The notes: generated by a model not told the origin, from the sequence alone. Counted from the stretch's first letter, positions 26,314 to 38,740 are shown. The stretch: 64,000 nt of DNA from Dipteris shenzhenensis (GCA_047967505.1 CM106540.1), one strand, 5' to 3'. Program-made: numbers and translations.

Positions 26314-27565
26314 GGTTTAGCAAATCGTTTAGTATCAGCTTCCTTAAATCAACAGTAGGCCCTCAATCTATTGAGGACAAGGTCAGTAGATTGCTTTCAC
26401 TGTTGTTGAAGCTGATGAAGCGTCGGATATGGTTAGCGTTGACATCATATTCATTCTTCAATTAAAAGAGCATGCAAATTTTAAAAGGAAGGGTGACAAT
26501 CTTTCTGTTGAGCATACGTTAAGGCTTACCAAGGCAATGTGCAGGTTCCAATTTGTGCTTACTCATTTTGCGATGGCAATGGTTTGAGGCACTATGTTGA
26601 GGTCCAATTTGTGCTTACTCATCTTGATGGTCCATAGATATTGTTAAAGTGGGTATGGGGAGATGATGAAGCCACCTGTTGTTCGGTCCATATAGCTGGA
26701 GAGTGTGGGTGAAGGCGGTCTTGATTCAATAAGACTCTAGAAGTAGAGAGAAACTCCTCCACATTGCTTCGACCATTTATTCACTTTCATTATATTCTCA
26801 AAGCGGAAATAGTTACTAGACTTCTGCCTAAGATAAATCGAGCAACACTGACCTACATATTGCTACACAGCCAGCTGGCCGGTTGGTTATGCCTCCAAAA
26901 TGTAAAATGATCCCCATTCTTGAGACCGATTTGTTGTTTGAATGAGTCATATTGTAAACATAATTTTTGTGACCAAGAGCCTTGATTGAGATTGTTTTGA
27001 ACAATGTATGTATCATTCAAATTGTAATTATATGTTTTGTGACCTATATGTGGGAAAACTATAAAACATCAAGACTCTAACTATCATTGTTTTGAAGGAA
27101 GGAAAGGCAAGATGACTTGAACAATCTAAGGCATTTTTGAGAGAAGGAAAGGTCCACAATGTGCAAGCAACCGGAATGTCAGTTGGAATTGTTTGTAAAG
27201 AGGAGGGATGGAAACAAAGGTCCAAGGGGATATATGCAAACATATAGATAACACATAACAGATTCATGATGGGAAACAAGGGAGGTAGATTTTGATATAT
27301 GGTTGATTTTGCGAAGTATAGCATGGGATTAAGAACCTTCATAGAATTCCTCTATCATTTGGTAGATCTTACATGTGCCGTAGTTGCTATTAAAGAAGTT
27401 AGAATTTTTACTTCTTGGTCTTGCAAGACTCTTTTGGCTTTGCCATAGATACTATAGTAGTGTCATGTTGATCAATAAAGCGTGGGTCTACACTCTTGGT
27501 GGGAACACTCGAAGGTCATTAAGTGCCCATTAGCATGCATGTGTGTGTGTGTGAGAGAGAGAGAG
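26311..27565. other. No gene recognised
   Basis: There is a short direct repeat (GTCCAATTTGTGCTTACTCA near 26545 and 26610) and a minus-strand open frame (27028-27342) with no known motif. The right edge is a GTGAGAGA microsatellite into which the Ty3 element inserted. Confidence 0.4.
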
Positions 27566-28024
27566 TCTTACATATATAAACTGTTAACACCTAACTTTCT
27601 CTATAAATCACGAGCATAGGCACACACACTTTCCTCCCAGCCAACCTTGGTGGTAGCAAACTCATCAAAGTCTAAAAATTTATGTGAAAGCTCCTGCTTG
27701 CAAAGTTCCACCAAGCCCCAATTCCCTAGATGGATCTAGTAAGCCACATGTCTTCATTCTAGGGTACCTCCTAAATGCATTATTTACCCCTCTCTTGGGA
27801 TATCATTGAAATCATTTGCCCCTTAGCACATTTAATGCATTTAGACCCCTTAGCCTTAGATCCACCTAGTCTTGTGCCATGTCACCCTCACCAAAGACCT
27901 TGACCTTGATTCCTTTTTGATAATTTACATGAAGCCCAAACAAATATAATACAAACATTGATCCTTTAAAGGAAAATGTCGACGGACCCTTCTAAGGTCA
28001 TGTTGCCTCAACTTGAGCATAACA
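27566..28024 (-). repeat. Ty3 3' LTR
   Basis: About 459 bp, matching 41966-42419. On minus it starts TGTTATGCTC directly after a polypurine tract (28025-28041, AAGAGAGAAGGAA-type) and ends GTAAGA. Confidence 0.88.
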
Positions 28025-28041
28025 TTCCTTCTCTCTTTAGG

Positions 28042-28185
28042 CATTAGCGTTCTCGATGATAAAGTTTGGGAACACTCTGTAACTGGTATACAGATTCCCA
28101 GGTAGCTGCTGATAGAGGTAAACCATGCCATGCAATCAACACTGTGTGTATCTTCTGATTGCGTACTTGCATAGTTCCTCGGTCT
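28042..28185 (-). pseudogene. End of the Ty3 integrase, separated by the nested transposon
   Basis: On minus, removing 28190-35345 and one copy of AGGA makes the frame ending at 35350 (KPTRIL) continue without a break into 28185-28042 (D-R-G-T-M-Q-V-R-N-Q...). This matches the usual RILD-R...M...LRN end of Ty3 integrase before the chromodomain-like region. It shows the insertion site and the target duplication directly. Confidence 0.8.
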
Positions 28186-28189
28186 AGGA
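28186..28189. other. Target-site duplication AGGA, left
   Basis: AGGA precedes the left TIR at 28190. The same four bases follow the right TIR at 35346-35349. Confidence 0.85.
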
Positions 28190-28218
28190 GGGTGGTAGCA
28201 AGCTAAGGGTGTCCACTT
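28190..28218 (+). repeat. Left terminal inverted repeat of copy 2
   Basis: Starts GGGTGGTAGCAAGCTAAGGG. It matches the inverse of 35317-35345 at 27 of 29 positions; the mismatches are at positions 4 and 5. Confidence 0.92.
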
Positions 28219-28286
28219 CCGGACCACTTTCGGGTGAGTGTGACACCCGCTCGAGTGAAAATACAAAGGTTTTGCTTCGGTCTCCA

Positions 28287-28925
28287 ATACCTCGATCGAG
28301 GTATTAGCTCCAATGAAAATCACACACGAGGACAACCGAGCCAAGCCAATACCTCGATCGAGGTACTGGGCTTTTTCACCGGACTGAGCCTCTACCTCGA
28401 TCGAGGCTTGCTGGCAAGCCACCTATACATGCCACATCTACCTCGTTCGAGGTATCATGGCAATCCAGCTCAACCTCGATCGAGGTCAGGTGGCATGTCC
28501 AACATACCTCGATCGAGGTATGTGACATCCGACAGGGCAGCCGACAGGGCAGATGACATACCTCGATCGAGGTATGTTGGACACATGACTTGGCATCCCG
28601 CTTCTGCCGACATACCACGATCGAGGTATCGTGGCATGTCAAAACCTCCATCGACGTGGATGTACCGAGATGTATGGGCATGTCACAATACCTCGATCGA
28701 GGTATTGTGGCATGCTAATACCTCGATCGAGGTAGATGTACCGAGATGTATGGGCATGTCACAATACCTCGATCGAGGTATCGTGGCATGCCAATACCTC
28801 GATCGAGGTAGATGTGCCGAGATGTATGGGCATGTCAAGAATACCTCGATCGAGGTAGCTAAACCCTAATTTTTCTTATAAAAGGAGAGCGACCCCCCTT
28901 ATTCCGCATACCTCGATCGAGCTCC
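28287..28925. repeat. Array of about 15 palindromes ATACCTCGATCGAGGTAT next to the left TIR
   Basis: Perfect or near-perfect copies occur near 28287, 28349, 28392, 28472, 28504, 28558, 28689, 28718, 28763, 28794, 28840 and 28909, with mutated ones near 28438, 28611 and 28643. Spacing is 25-60 bp. Spacers also repeat (GTACCGAGATGTATGGGCAT near 28661, 28738 and 28816). The array ends just before the RING gene promoter. It likely binds a dimeric protein, such as the transposase (inference). Open frames of the TSIEV type here are repeat artefacts. Confidence 0.93.
28877..28883 (+). promoter_or_regulatory. TATA box of the RING gene (copy 2)
   Basis: TATAAAA, 125 bp upstream of the ATG at 29008, directly after the palindrome array. 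Confidence 0.6.
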
Positions 28926-29007
28926 TCCTCATCCACCGATTTCGGATTTGCGGGACTTCGACGGAATTGCGCGAGCGACGGAGAGCCACCAACGGACATC
29001 GACGGAG

Positions 29008-32000
29008 ATGGACGGGAGCCGGAGCGGGAGAGTCCAGGTAGGGTTTTTTTTATGTAGCATTTTCTTTTTGGTAGAATTTGATTAAATTTTAGTTTATAAG
29101 AAAAACTATAAAATGCATTTTAATGTTTTTTTGAAATTTATGAATTACGACATTTTTTATTTAAAATGTGAAAATGAAATTTTTTTTTTAAAATAGAGCT
29201 ATTTTTAGTAAATAAAAAAACATTCATATTAATAATTATAAAATATTTATAAATTTGAAATGCATTTGTAAATGTTTTTAAAATTTTTGAATTACGACAT
29301 TTATAATTTAAAATGTGAAAATTTTAAATTTAAAAAAACGTTTAATGAGGCATTTTTTATTCAAAATGTGAAAATGTTCTATATTTCTGTTTTTTTTATG
29401 TAGCATTTTCTTTTTGATAGAATTTAATTAAATTTTAGGTTATAAGAAAAATTATAAAAAATTTCTAAATTTCAAATGCAATATAATGTTTTTTTGAAAT
29501 TTATGAATTACGACATTTTTTATTTAAAATGTGAAAATGAAAATTTCTTTTTAAAATAGAGCTATTTTTAGTAAATAAAAAAACGTAAATTTTTTTTAAA
29601 TTTTTGAATTACGACATTTATAATTTAAAATGTGAAAATTTTAAATTTAAAAAATGTTTAATGAGGCATTTTTTATTCAAAATGTGAAAATGTTCTATAT
29701 TTCTGTTTTTTTATGTAGCATTTTCTTTTTGGTAGAATTTAATTAAATTTTAGTTTATAAGAAAAATTATAAAAATTTTCTAAATTTCAAATGCATTTTA
29801 ATGTTTTTTTGAAATTTATGAATTACGACATTTTTTATTTAAAATGTGAAAATGAAATTTTTTTTTTTAAAATAGAGCTATTTTTATTAAATAAAAAAAC
29901 GTTCATAGGAATAATTATAAAGTATTTATAAATTTGAAATGCATTTGTAAATTTTTTTTAAAATTTTTGAATTAAGACATTTATAATTTAAAATGTAAAA
30001 ATTTTAAATTTAAAAAACGTTTAATAAGGCATTTTTTATTCAAAATGTGAAAATGTAAAAATTAGGTTTTTAAAAATCATCTTTGGAAAAAAAGAGATTA
30101 AAGTTATTTTTTTAAATTAGAGCTATTTTTATTGAAATAAAAAACGTTTAAATCTTAGTTTATAGGAATAATTATAAAATATTTTTAAAATTGAAATACA
30201 TTTGAAAGTTTTTTTAAATGATTTTTGGAATTAAGTAATTATTTATTTAAAATGAGAAAATGTAAATATTTTGTTTTTAAAATCATCTTTAAAAAAAAAG
30301 AGATTAAAGTTTAAATTAGTGCTATTTTTATTAATATAAAGAAACGTTTAAATTTTAGTTTATAGGAATAATTATAAAATATTTCTAAATCTGAAATGCA
30401 TTTTAAAGTTTTTTTAATTATTTTTGGAATTATTTTTAGTCTTCAAAACCATCTTTTAAAAAATCATCGTTTATGTGGAATATTATAGATTATATAGTTG
30501 GTTAAGAGTTGTTTCATAATTTAGGTAGAGTAAGTAGGCTGTATAAACACCACATGGGCATTATCCCTAAAACACCACACCACATGGGCAAAGACCCCAA
30601 CACTAGAGTGGTTAGATGCATAAGCATATGGCTAATTGGATCTTGTAAATGCACCAGCGCATCGAAAACACATACGTAATTTATGATTGTCCAAAGGTCT
30701 CCTCTCTCCCCAAGCATGGGAACCAAGTGATGATCTATAGGAATGGCCACTAGTTGAGGTGGATTGCCCAACCAAAATAGATAATATTGAAAAGGCTTAA
30801 TTATTTTCTCAAAGTTCTCGCTTTAAAAGGTCTGTAGTGTGAACCCGCTCTCTTTTTTAATGTGTAGTCCGAGAAATACTAGATGCGCCTTGCTTGTGTA
30901 TCGTTCAAAGTAATTTATTAGGTATCCTTCTATCTCCTCCATATCTATTGCAAACCCAAGGCAGTAAAGCATTCAAAGAAGGTCTTATTAACCAAACCTC
31001 TCCACTATCTGTCCTTAGTATAGGGGCCATAAGTGGACAATGTGGTCCTTACACCACATGTGGAAAAGTTTCATATTGGATAAAAAGTGAAAAAAGGGAA
31101 ACATATAAGGAAAAAATATTTGAGACATCTAAGTTTAAAAATGCAACAACTAGAGTGAAAAAATTCTAATTAAAATTAAGAATTATTAATAATATTGATT
31201 AATATTGAGCCACACATTTGGCCCATCTACCGGTAGGTGCATAGGATGATCCCAACGACATCCTACCTCATCAAGGAGTACGTACAAATAGTTTTCATTA
31301 CGTAAATAGATTATAAGTCATATTGAATAGAATATTATTTTCATTACCCAAATAGAATATTAATTTCCATGTGTTTTTTTGTGCATGCGCCAGCCAGCGC
31401 ACAGGTTCTAGCACCACTATTTGTATGCAGATAGAGATGCTGAGAGCTGAGATGAGGGCACTGTAGGATGCTAGGGCACCCCCTCACTTGGTTGCGAGTC
31501 TGGATTCAGTTATTGAGGCTCTGGGTCGATTGGACATAGTTGAGGACGTTGTGGATAGCTTTCAGGCACAGGCTGAGGCGGAGATCACTGGTGGTGGCTT
31601 GGATTAGAGAGCCATTCGACAGCTATGCCTGAGGCGGAGATCACTGGTGGTGGCTTGGATTGGAGAGCCATTCGACAGTTGTTTGAGCGTGAGTCACATC
31701 ACAGGCAGGCCTTGGAGGATATGTTTTGGGATGGTCACACCGAGGCGATGCAACCACGATCAGGGCTCCCCTTGCATATTTTACGTTGTAGGCACCCCAT
31801 CATAGCAACACACATTTATCCGAGATATCTCGCTGCGAATGGTGGTCGATTGCCTCACAACCGTCAGATAGCTAGGTCGTTTGCCATGCAGCTATACGCT
31901 GAGTTTGTGCTTGGTCATCGGGTGGACTACCTTAGTACCCGTCCAGGAGCGGGACGTGGTAGGATGGGGCATCAGGAGCGTCAGATTGCAAGTGTCCGGC

Positions 32001-33386
32001 GTCGACACGAGGCACCAGAGTTGCACACCATCCCTGCACCGGCATTGCGAGCGGTGGGAGGACAGATTAGGGGGGATGTTCATTCAGTGGCATCATCCTT
32101 GCAGCACATGGTCTCTGCCCTATCGAGATCTATTACGATTCCACCTCCCCCACCTCGATCATCGATGGAGCCTCCCACATCTACACCACCTCCCACATCT
32201 ACGCCGCCTCAGCACGAGTTGGAGGCTCGAGACACACGGATTGCAGAGTTGGAGGCATTGTTGGCCGAGTCTAGGGACGAGGTTAGCTATTTTGATTATG
32301 TTAGTTTATTTATTTGCAGCGTGTTTTGAACTGAAGTTTTTTGGTTAATTCTCACCATGTACGCGACATGTTTGCATTGCAGGCACATCTATTGCGTCAG
32401 GAGATGGAGTCTCGCATACGACTGTTGCAGACAGATTTGGACGAGCAGAGGATTCGGACATGCATAGCATACCATCGTGCAGAGCACTATTTTGCAGTTG
32501 AGGCATATTAGTCGTGATCCATCTCGCCATAGGATCGACCCCAGCGTGGCCCTATACCCTGCTCCTCCCTGTAGATGTGCCGACTAGGCCACCCATAGAT
32601 GTAGCAGTCATAGCCAGGGCTTCCTACTACCACTTGTGTCCTTTGCCACGAGGAGTTTGACATCGTAGGGTGGTTTGGACTAGGGTGCGGCCACATCGCA
32701 CATCTCCATTGCATGACCCGCCACATGGTGGCACGATCAGTGTGCCCTGTATGCTTTGCTGACATTGATGTGGCGACATACAGAGGACTGGGCGTGGATG
32801 ATCTATATCCTGGTCATCGTCAGGCTGTTGATCCATTCGCTTGCTAGTCTTGACAGAGCACTACAGGGAGGAGGCATAGAGAGTGTTGCTGATGCACGAG
32901 GGTGCTGATACATCGATGGTTGCATCATGCATTCCACGACGCTTTTCGTATGGTGATTTCATGCCAGGTGACGAGGCACGAGCGGAGGAGGCACGCCGGA
33001 TTGAGCGAGAGGCTGAGCTGCAGACATCATTGCAGCAGTGGGTGGAGCAGCAGCTAGGGCGGGGCCAACATCTTTCACATGTAGAGACAATTACTCGCGC
33101 TGGATTTGAGGCACGAGTATTCGCAGATGCACGGCTATGGGAGCTGAGACGTGCATACATAGAGGAGGCGAGGGAGGCAGAGATGGTAGCGGTGGCGCGT
33201 GCAGCATGCCCTCCTCTTCATCTGGATGAGGCTGGCCCATCTCATGCAGGTGATGAGGCTGGCCCATCTGAGCCGGCTTTGCCTGAGGGCACACAGCGGA
33301 CGGTTGGGCAGCGGGTCATACAGGAGCCACGTTAGCATTCCACTAGAGGATCATATGTAGAGTTATCAGATTCGGATTCAGATTGA
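29008..33386 (+). pseudogene. RING-H2/coiled-coil protein gene of the transposon, copy 2
   Basis: Exon 1 is 29008-29037 (MDGSRSGRVQ, donor CAG/GTAGGG). A 2.36-kb AT-rich intron (29038-31397) follows. Exon 2 is 31398-32281, with an intron at 32282-32382. Exon 3 starts at 32383 and ends with TGA at 33384-33386. A complete RING-H2 lies at 32635-32754: C-x2-C-x13-C-x-H-x2-H-x2-C-x10-C-x2-C. It is flanked by coiled coils and ends in V-E-L-S-D-S-D-S-D, which resembles a SUMO-interacting motif. Lesions are a TAG near 31465 where copy 1 has CAG, a 56-bp tandem duplication near 31573-31684, and a 2-bp loss near 32490. Comparison with copy 1 gives a readable protein of roughly 600 residues. Function inferred from domains: ubiquitin-ligase-like, nuclear. 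Confidence 0.78.
29040..30500. repeat. AT-rich tandem repeats in intron 1 of copy 2
   Basis: The same family as 1-1600, with unit starts near 29285, 29601 and 29965. Between 29585 and 29601 a piece of unit is missing relative to copy 1. Confidence 0.85.
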
Positions 33387-34154
33387 TTGTTTAGGCTTCA
33401 CATGTTTCTTGTATAGGGATGCACTTTTGCAGTATGATGATGATGATGTACAGATTCATTTTGGTACTTTCATGATATTGTTCCCACTTTTATGATGTAT
33501 GAGCATTTTCGTACTTTCATGATGTTCTTCACACTTTGTTTATCTCAGTTTATCTCAGTTTATAGTTTGTTTAATACATAAGGTATTTAAAAAAGAATGC
33601 CATGTGAAGTAATTGTAAACATTAAGCATTGAAAAAGTGTTCAAGTTCCAACTTTATCATTTTGAATATCATATTGAATTTCGTATATATCAATGCTTGC
33701 AATTATTACACTAAACCTAAGAGCCGTGCGAAGTTTCATCCGGCCCATGTGCGTATTTAAAATTAAGAGTATGATTTTAAATTTCAAATATCTCAATTCA
33801 CACATCTAATACATAATGTATTTTAAAAATAATGCCGTGTGTCGTAATTGTAAACATTAAGCATTGAAAAGATGCTTGCAAAAATGCATGCACTTCGATG
33901 TTATACTTCACCCAAATTATCCGTATCATGCACAATCTTCTTTACTACATGTGAGATTTTGGATGTCTCAAATGATAGCAACATGGGGAACTGGGTTGGG
34001 ATTTTTGAAAGACCATCATGGAGGAGGGATTCCATTTAGAATCTATTTGAAAAAAAAGAACCAAATACACACATATAAAACACACATTACAAATCATATC
34101 AGGGCACTCATTCAAGATATGTTAAAGAATTCATGGTACAAACAAGCTACATTC

Positions 34155-34165
34155 ACATTCGATGA
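34155..34165. other. Internal deletion junction of copy 2
   Basis: Sequence matching copy 1 up to ACATTCACATTC (about 5192) is joined directly to GATGACATTGAAAGG (copy 1, about 12086). Only one or two bases are shared at the break, as in end-joining after interrupted gap repair (inference). About 6.9 kb is missing. Confidence 0.85.
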
Positions 34166-34509
34166 CATTGAAAGGTGATGTGGCATGATGAGTTGGCATT
34201 CATGAGGTGGTAGATCGACATGGCAAATTGAGGTGGAGGGATTGGTGACATGGCAAGGTTGAGGAGGTATGCCAAGGTGGCATTGTGTGATCACATGGCT
34301 GATGATGTGGAATGATGAGGTGGCACATGTGGCAGCACGTGTGGCAATGTAAGGTGACATGGCAAGGAGTGATGTCACATCTGCTTGATGAGATGGCACC
34401 ACGTGGTCTAATAACGTGGCATGGTTTTGATGACTCAGCCTTCCACATGGGCAGCATGCAAACTCCAAAGGCTTGCCACTAGGGTCGGTGATGCTCCTAG
34501 CCTACCTCA

Positions 34510-34553
34510 CCAAGCCTAATACCAAGCCTACCTTGTCTTGGTATTAGGCTTGG
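34510..34553. repeat. Perfect 17-bp hairpin, copy 2
   Basis: Same stem and 10-nt loop as 12435-12478, unchanged in both arms. Confidence 0.85.
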
Positions 34554-35316
34554 GTGGCCCTTTTTCCCCCACAAAAGGGAGATTTAACTGTTGGAGGCCA
34601 TATCGTACGTTTCCCTTACTCAAATTTAACCAAAATTTTTTCCTCTTATTCATCATGCAAAGGACTAAAAATATTGACATTTTTGAAATGTTTGGTTATG
34701 TTTGAGAGTTACTAGATTTATTTTTAATATTCTTTGTTGATCCTCTGAGGAGTAAAAGTAAAAATTAAACTTCAATCTTCCTAAATCTAACCGTTGGATT
34801 TGGGATTTGATGATTCAACCACACACCCTTATGTGCCTACTAACCTTCCACCGAATTGGATTTGCTTAATTATTCAAAATACTAAAAAAATGTGGTGTGC
34901 TACTAAAATGCATGTATTTTATGACTTTATTTATTATAAATAATTATTTATAATTAGATAAATCATTCAAAAAATTACCAATAAATCAAGTTAAGCTCTA
35001 CATAATGCAAAGAGACCACTTACAAAGTTTCAATAACATTTAATCTAAAATGAGTGAGAAATTTAGAATTTAATATGACACTTTTTGTTCGTGACAAACA
35101 TGTGACCACCCTGGAACCATGCTGTGTGACACAAAGAAATTTTTTGTGTGTGCATCGAATTTTCGATCAGACTATACGATTGTGTGCACAATAGCAAGTG
35201 TGATGTTGTGTCAGAAGACTTCAAAGACTAGATCCATAGGGAAGTAGGTGAGATTTGCATTTTTGTGTGCTAAAAAGCTTGTTTTTCCACCTCCTAAGGA
35301 TTGGGGAGTGAACAAA

Positions 35317-35345
35317 AAGTGGACACCCTTAGCTTGCTACTTCCC
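35317..35345 (-). repeat. Right terminal inverted repeat of copy 2, followed by TSD AGGA (35346-35349)
   Basis: Inverse of 28190-28218. The next four bases, AGGA, repeat the left flank. Confidence 0.92.
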
Positions 35346-35349
35346 AGGA

Positions 35350-36370
35350 TTCTTGTTGGTTTGCGTCCTGCATTATCCTCTATCTCCTGAAACAAAACAA
35401 CATCCTCAATTAGTGAGTCACATGTATATAAAAATTTCTTTAAACGAGAAACATGAAACACTCGATGCACCTTACAACCCTGTGGTAATTCTAATTTATA
35501 GGCCACCTTGCCTATTATTTTTAGAATTAACCATAGCCCACAATATCGGGGTGATAACTTAGCACACTCTCTTGCAGTCAAAAACTTAAAGTGCGAAGGA
35601 ACTCTGAGAAAAAATTTTTCTCCTTTCTTAAATTCTCTAACGGATCTATTTTCATCCGCATATGCCTTAGCTCTATCCATAGCTTGGTGGATGTTAGCTC
35701 TCGTAAGTGCTAGCATCTCCTGCATCTAAACCACAAAATTCACGGCACTAGGTACTTTTTGAGTTACTCCAACTGTAGTTGGATTCACTGGTCTATAACC
35801 ATAGTTCAGCTCAAATGGACTGAACACTATAGAGGAATGTTTTCTATCATTATAGGCAAATTCTAACAATGGCAACCACTTGTTCCATGTATGCTGCCTC
35901 AATGACACATATGCTCTAAGCATATCCTCTAAAAATTGGTTGATTCTTTCCGTTTGACCATCCGTTTTTGAATGATCCCCACTACTCATTCCCAACTCAG
36001 TCCTTAGTGTCTCAAACACTGTAGTCCAAAAATGACTATTGGAATGAAGTGAGCCATCTTGGTAAGACTATCAACTATCACAAGGATAGAATTATATCCA
36101 CCTTGTGTCATAGGCAGACCTATAGTAAAGTCCATAGAAATGCTCTCTCACCTACCTATTGGTATTTCCAAAGGTTGTAAAAGTCCGGGTGGCTTCACCC
36201 ACTTTGCCTTACTTACCTGACACAAAAAACAATGTGTCACATATTCATGAATATGTTTTTTCATTTTTGGCCAAAAGAAATCTCGCTTCACTAGATCATA
36301 TGTTTTCTCGACTCCTAGATGTCCCGCACATGGGCTATCATGGCATTGTTAAATGACTCTCTGCCTGAGA
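35350..36370 (-). pseudogene. Ty3 integrase region
   Basis: On minus, 36019-35726 holds an integrase core end (S-K-T-D-G-Q-T-E-R-I-N, AYNDRKHSS, FELNYGYRP). 35725-35350 holds the C-terminal part (KGEKFFLRVP, LSPRYCGLW, YKLELPQ, HRVFHVSRLKK). A zinc-binding HHCC region lies around 36330-36190 in broken frames. Stops and shifts make it non-functional, and its last codons are displaced to 28185. Confidence 0.82.
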
Positions 36371-38076
36371 TCATTCTGATTAGGTACTACTACCTTGCCA
36401 TTTCTTTTCAACATACCATCTCTTATGGTATATCTTGCATAAGTTTGGCCTTTTTTGGATGCCAGGTCACCCTTTTCCCTGAGTTTGAATACATGAGCCT
36501 TAGGCCAAAGGCTGTGGACAAACTCGTCCACCTTTTGAGTTTCTCTAATCTCAGTCATTAGACCACTCTCTAATACCGTGAAACTCATATTATGCATAAT
36601 GCTGCGTGACAATGCATCATCAACTTTATTACCTTTCCCCATTCGGTACCGAATCATCAAGTTAAACTCCTGCATGAGTTCCGCCCACCTAGCTTTGCGG
36701 CCTCTCAAGACAGGTTGTTTATAAAAATGTTTTAGAGTATCATGATCAACATCAACATAAAACTCTGACCCATATAAATAATGTCTCCATGTTTTTAGAG
36801 CATGGATAATAGCATACAACTCTAATTCATGAGCTCGCCAATTTCATTGAGCGGGAGAAAGCTTATTGCTTTCAAAGGCTATTGGCCTTCCCTCTTGGAG
36901 GAGAACTGCTCCTACCGCGATGCCACTTGCATCAGTTTCAAGGAAAAACGGTTTTTGGGGATCAACTATTTTTAACACCGGTCCTGAGACCATAGCTTGT
37001 TTTATGGTGTTAAAACTCTCCTGTTGATTCTATCCCCATATAAAAGGTACTTTATATGAGGTCAGATCAGTTAATGGCAATACTATTTCGGAATATCCTT
37101 TGATATGCCTTGGATAAAATTGGACAAATCCCAAGAATGATCATAAAGCAGTCAAACTTTGAGGGATAGGCCAAGTTAGTATTGTAGCCACTTTCTTTGG
37201 ATTCATTTCTACCCCATCAGGAGTAATAATGAATCCTAAATATTCAAGTCTTATCGTACACAGTACATTTTTCTTTTTATTTACATAAAGACTAGCTTTC
37301 CTCAAAGTATTGAACACTATTCTTAAGTGTTCATGATGCTCAGCAATACTTTTGCGGAACACAAGAATATCATCAATAAAATGTACTATAAACTTTTCGA
37401 TATACAGATGTAGTAAATCATTCATAAGCATGACGAATGTAGCTGGAGCATTGGTAGGTCCAAACGGCATTACCAAAAATTCATAATGTCCAAACCTGCT
37501 TCTAAAAGCGGTTTTATGCACATCCTCAGCTCTAATACGGATCTGATGGTAGCCACATTTAAGATCTATCTTACTGAAAATTACGGCCCCATGTAATGCA
37601 TCTAGCAAATCATCGATCTGATCCATCAGACACCTGTGCTTAATAAGTGATATTATTCAATGCTCTGTAATCTATACAGAGGCAAAAAGTATCATCTTTG
37701 TTTTTTTTAATATCACTGGCGAAGCAAAAGGTGAGAAACTAGGTTGAATCTGCCCCAGCTTGAGGTATTCTTCCAGTTGTCTTCGTTCCTCCACTTCTTC
37801 GGTAAAACTTAACCTATAGGGAGGTCTATTTACAAGTTCTGCCCCTGGGATTAGTTCAATCTTATGCTGAACATTCCGCTCTGGAGGTAACCCATAAGGT
37901 AACTCATCCCCAAAACAATAAGAGAACTCCTCTGCTATTTGATCAGCCAGCTTGGCCATCTCTCCATTTTGGGTAACATTAGTGCTAGCCAAAGGACCAT
38001 CAATCGGCTCTACCGATGCTGTACAAAGAAATAAAAACTCTTCTTGAGCTTTTCGAACTTCCATTATGGAAACCAA
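36349..38076 (-). pseudogene. Ty3 reverse transcriptase and RNase H
   Basis: 38076-37672 is the RT N-terminal part (PPYRLSFTE, LEEYLKLGQIQPS). 37626-37141 contains FSKIDLKCGYHQIRI, MPFGPTNAPATF and the catalytic F-I-D-D motif, then YLGFIITPDG. 36819-36349 holds RNase H features (ALKTWRHYLYG, DHDTLKHF) and the NKVDDALSR end. Several stops lie between 37140 and 36840. Confidence 0.85.
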
Positions 38077-38097
38077 CGGTCCTTGAGGTATATCTTT

Positions 38098-38457
38098 TTA
38101 ACCTCGTAAGACATACATCACATCATTCATCTTGAATTGATAAATGTGCTTTTTCCAATCTATGGCTGGATTCTTCCTAGAATGGCAAACCTTACCCAGG
38201 GCTATGTCTGCATGAGCAAGCTTTGTTATTTCAAAATCAAGCTTCTCAGAATAGTCCTGAATTCGAAGTTTCAGCTGGGTAACCCTTTGGTCCCATATTT
38301 CAGTTGAACTTCCATCTACCATTCTGACTGTATATGCATAGTCAGATTGGCTAGTCTTTAATTTCAGCCTCTTTACAAGCTTGGAGTTAACTACATTGTG
38401 CATTGACACAGAGTCAAACAACACAATGATGTCATGATTAGCTACTTGCTCCTTCAT
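38098..38457 (-). pseudogene. Ty3 aspartic protease
   Basis: A retropepsin-like fold with L-F-D-S-V-S-M-H-N-V-V. The usual D-S/T-G catalytic triad reads D-S-V, so the Gly is replaced. The frame is joined to the RT by a stop at 38098. Confidence 0.75.
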
Positions 38458-38659
38458 CTTAATTAACTCCGTATCGTTAAAGGCTTTATACCCGTTGCTG
38501 CGGGCTTTGATAGGACATTATCAGGTGCACTAGTTACTAGCTTAGCAACAGACACACATAAAAAAATAAGTACTGACCTTTGAGAAGATCCTGCTAGCTG
38601 AATCTACATCTGTTCCGCTCTAGGACTTCCCTCCATTTCCATGTCGCATTCTAAGATCA

Positions 38660-38740
38660 CCATCTCAGCCATTCGACGATCCTTGTTTTGTGGACAATCT
38701 TTCCATTGATGAGGCTGAAGGCATCCAAAACATAACATAA
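38660..38740 (-). pseudogene. Ty3 gag zinc knuckle
   Basis: On minus, C-F-G-C-L-Q-P-H-Q-W-K-D-C-P, a CCHC-like knuckle, lies just past the CACTA insert, so the insert separates it from the gag core at 40395-40751. Confidence 0.6.

Larger units (their letters stand above)
28190..35345. mobile_element. Two-gene TIR DNA transposon, copy 2 (internal deletion, no transposase)
   Basis: This 7,156-bp element is bounded by TIRs and AGGA target duplications in a Ty3 integrase gene. It keeps the left palindrome array, the RING gene and the right end. It lacks everything corresponding to 5190-12075 of copy 1, including the satellite, the transposase and its palindromes. It is therefore a non-autonomous derivative. 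The high similarity to copy 1 outside the deletion suggests both moved in the recent past. Confidence 0.92.

Noticed and set aside
28234-28869. 211-codon frame with repeated TSIEV/PRSRY residues as a repeat protein
   Set aside because: It is the translation of the palindromic CCTCGATCGAGG array and appears on both strands.
28287-28925. CRISPR-like array
   Set aside because: Repeats are short perfect palindromes with variable spacing and related spacers in a plant nuclear context. No cas genes are present.
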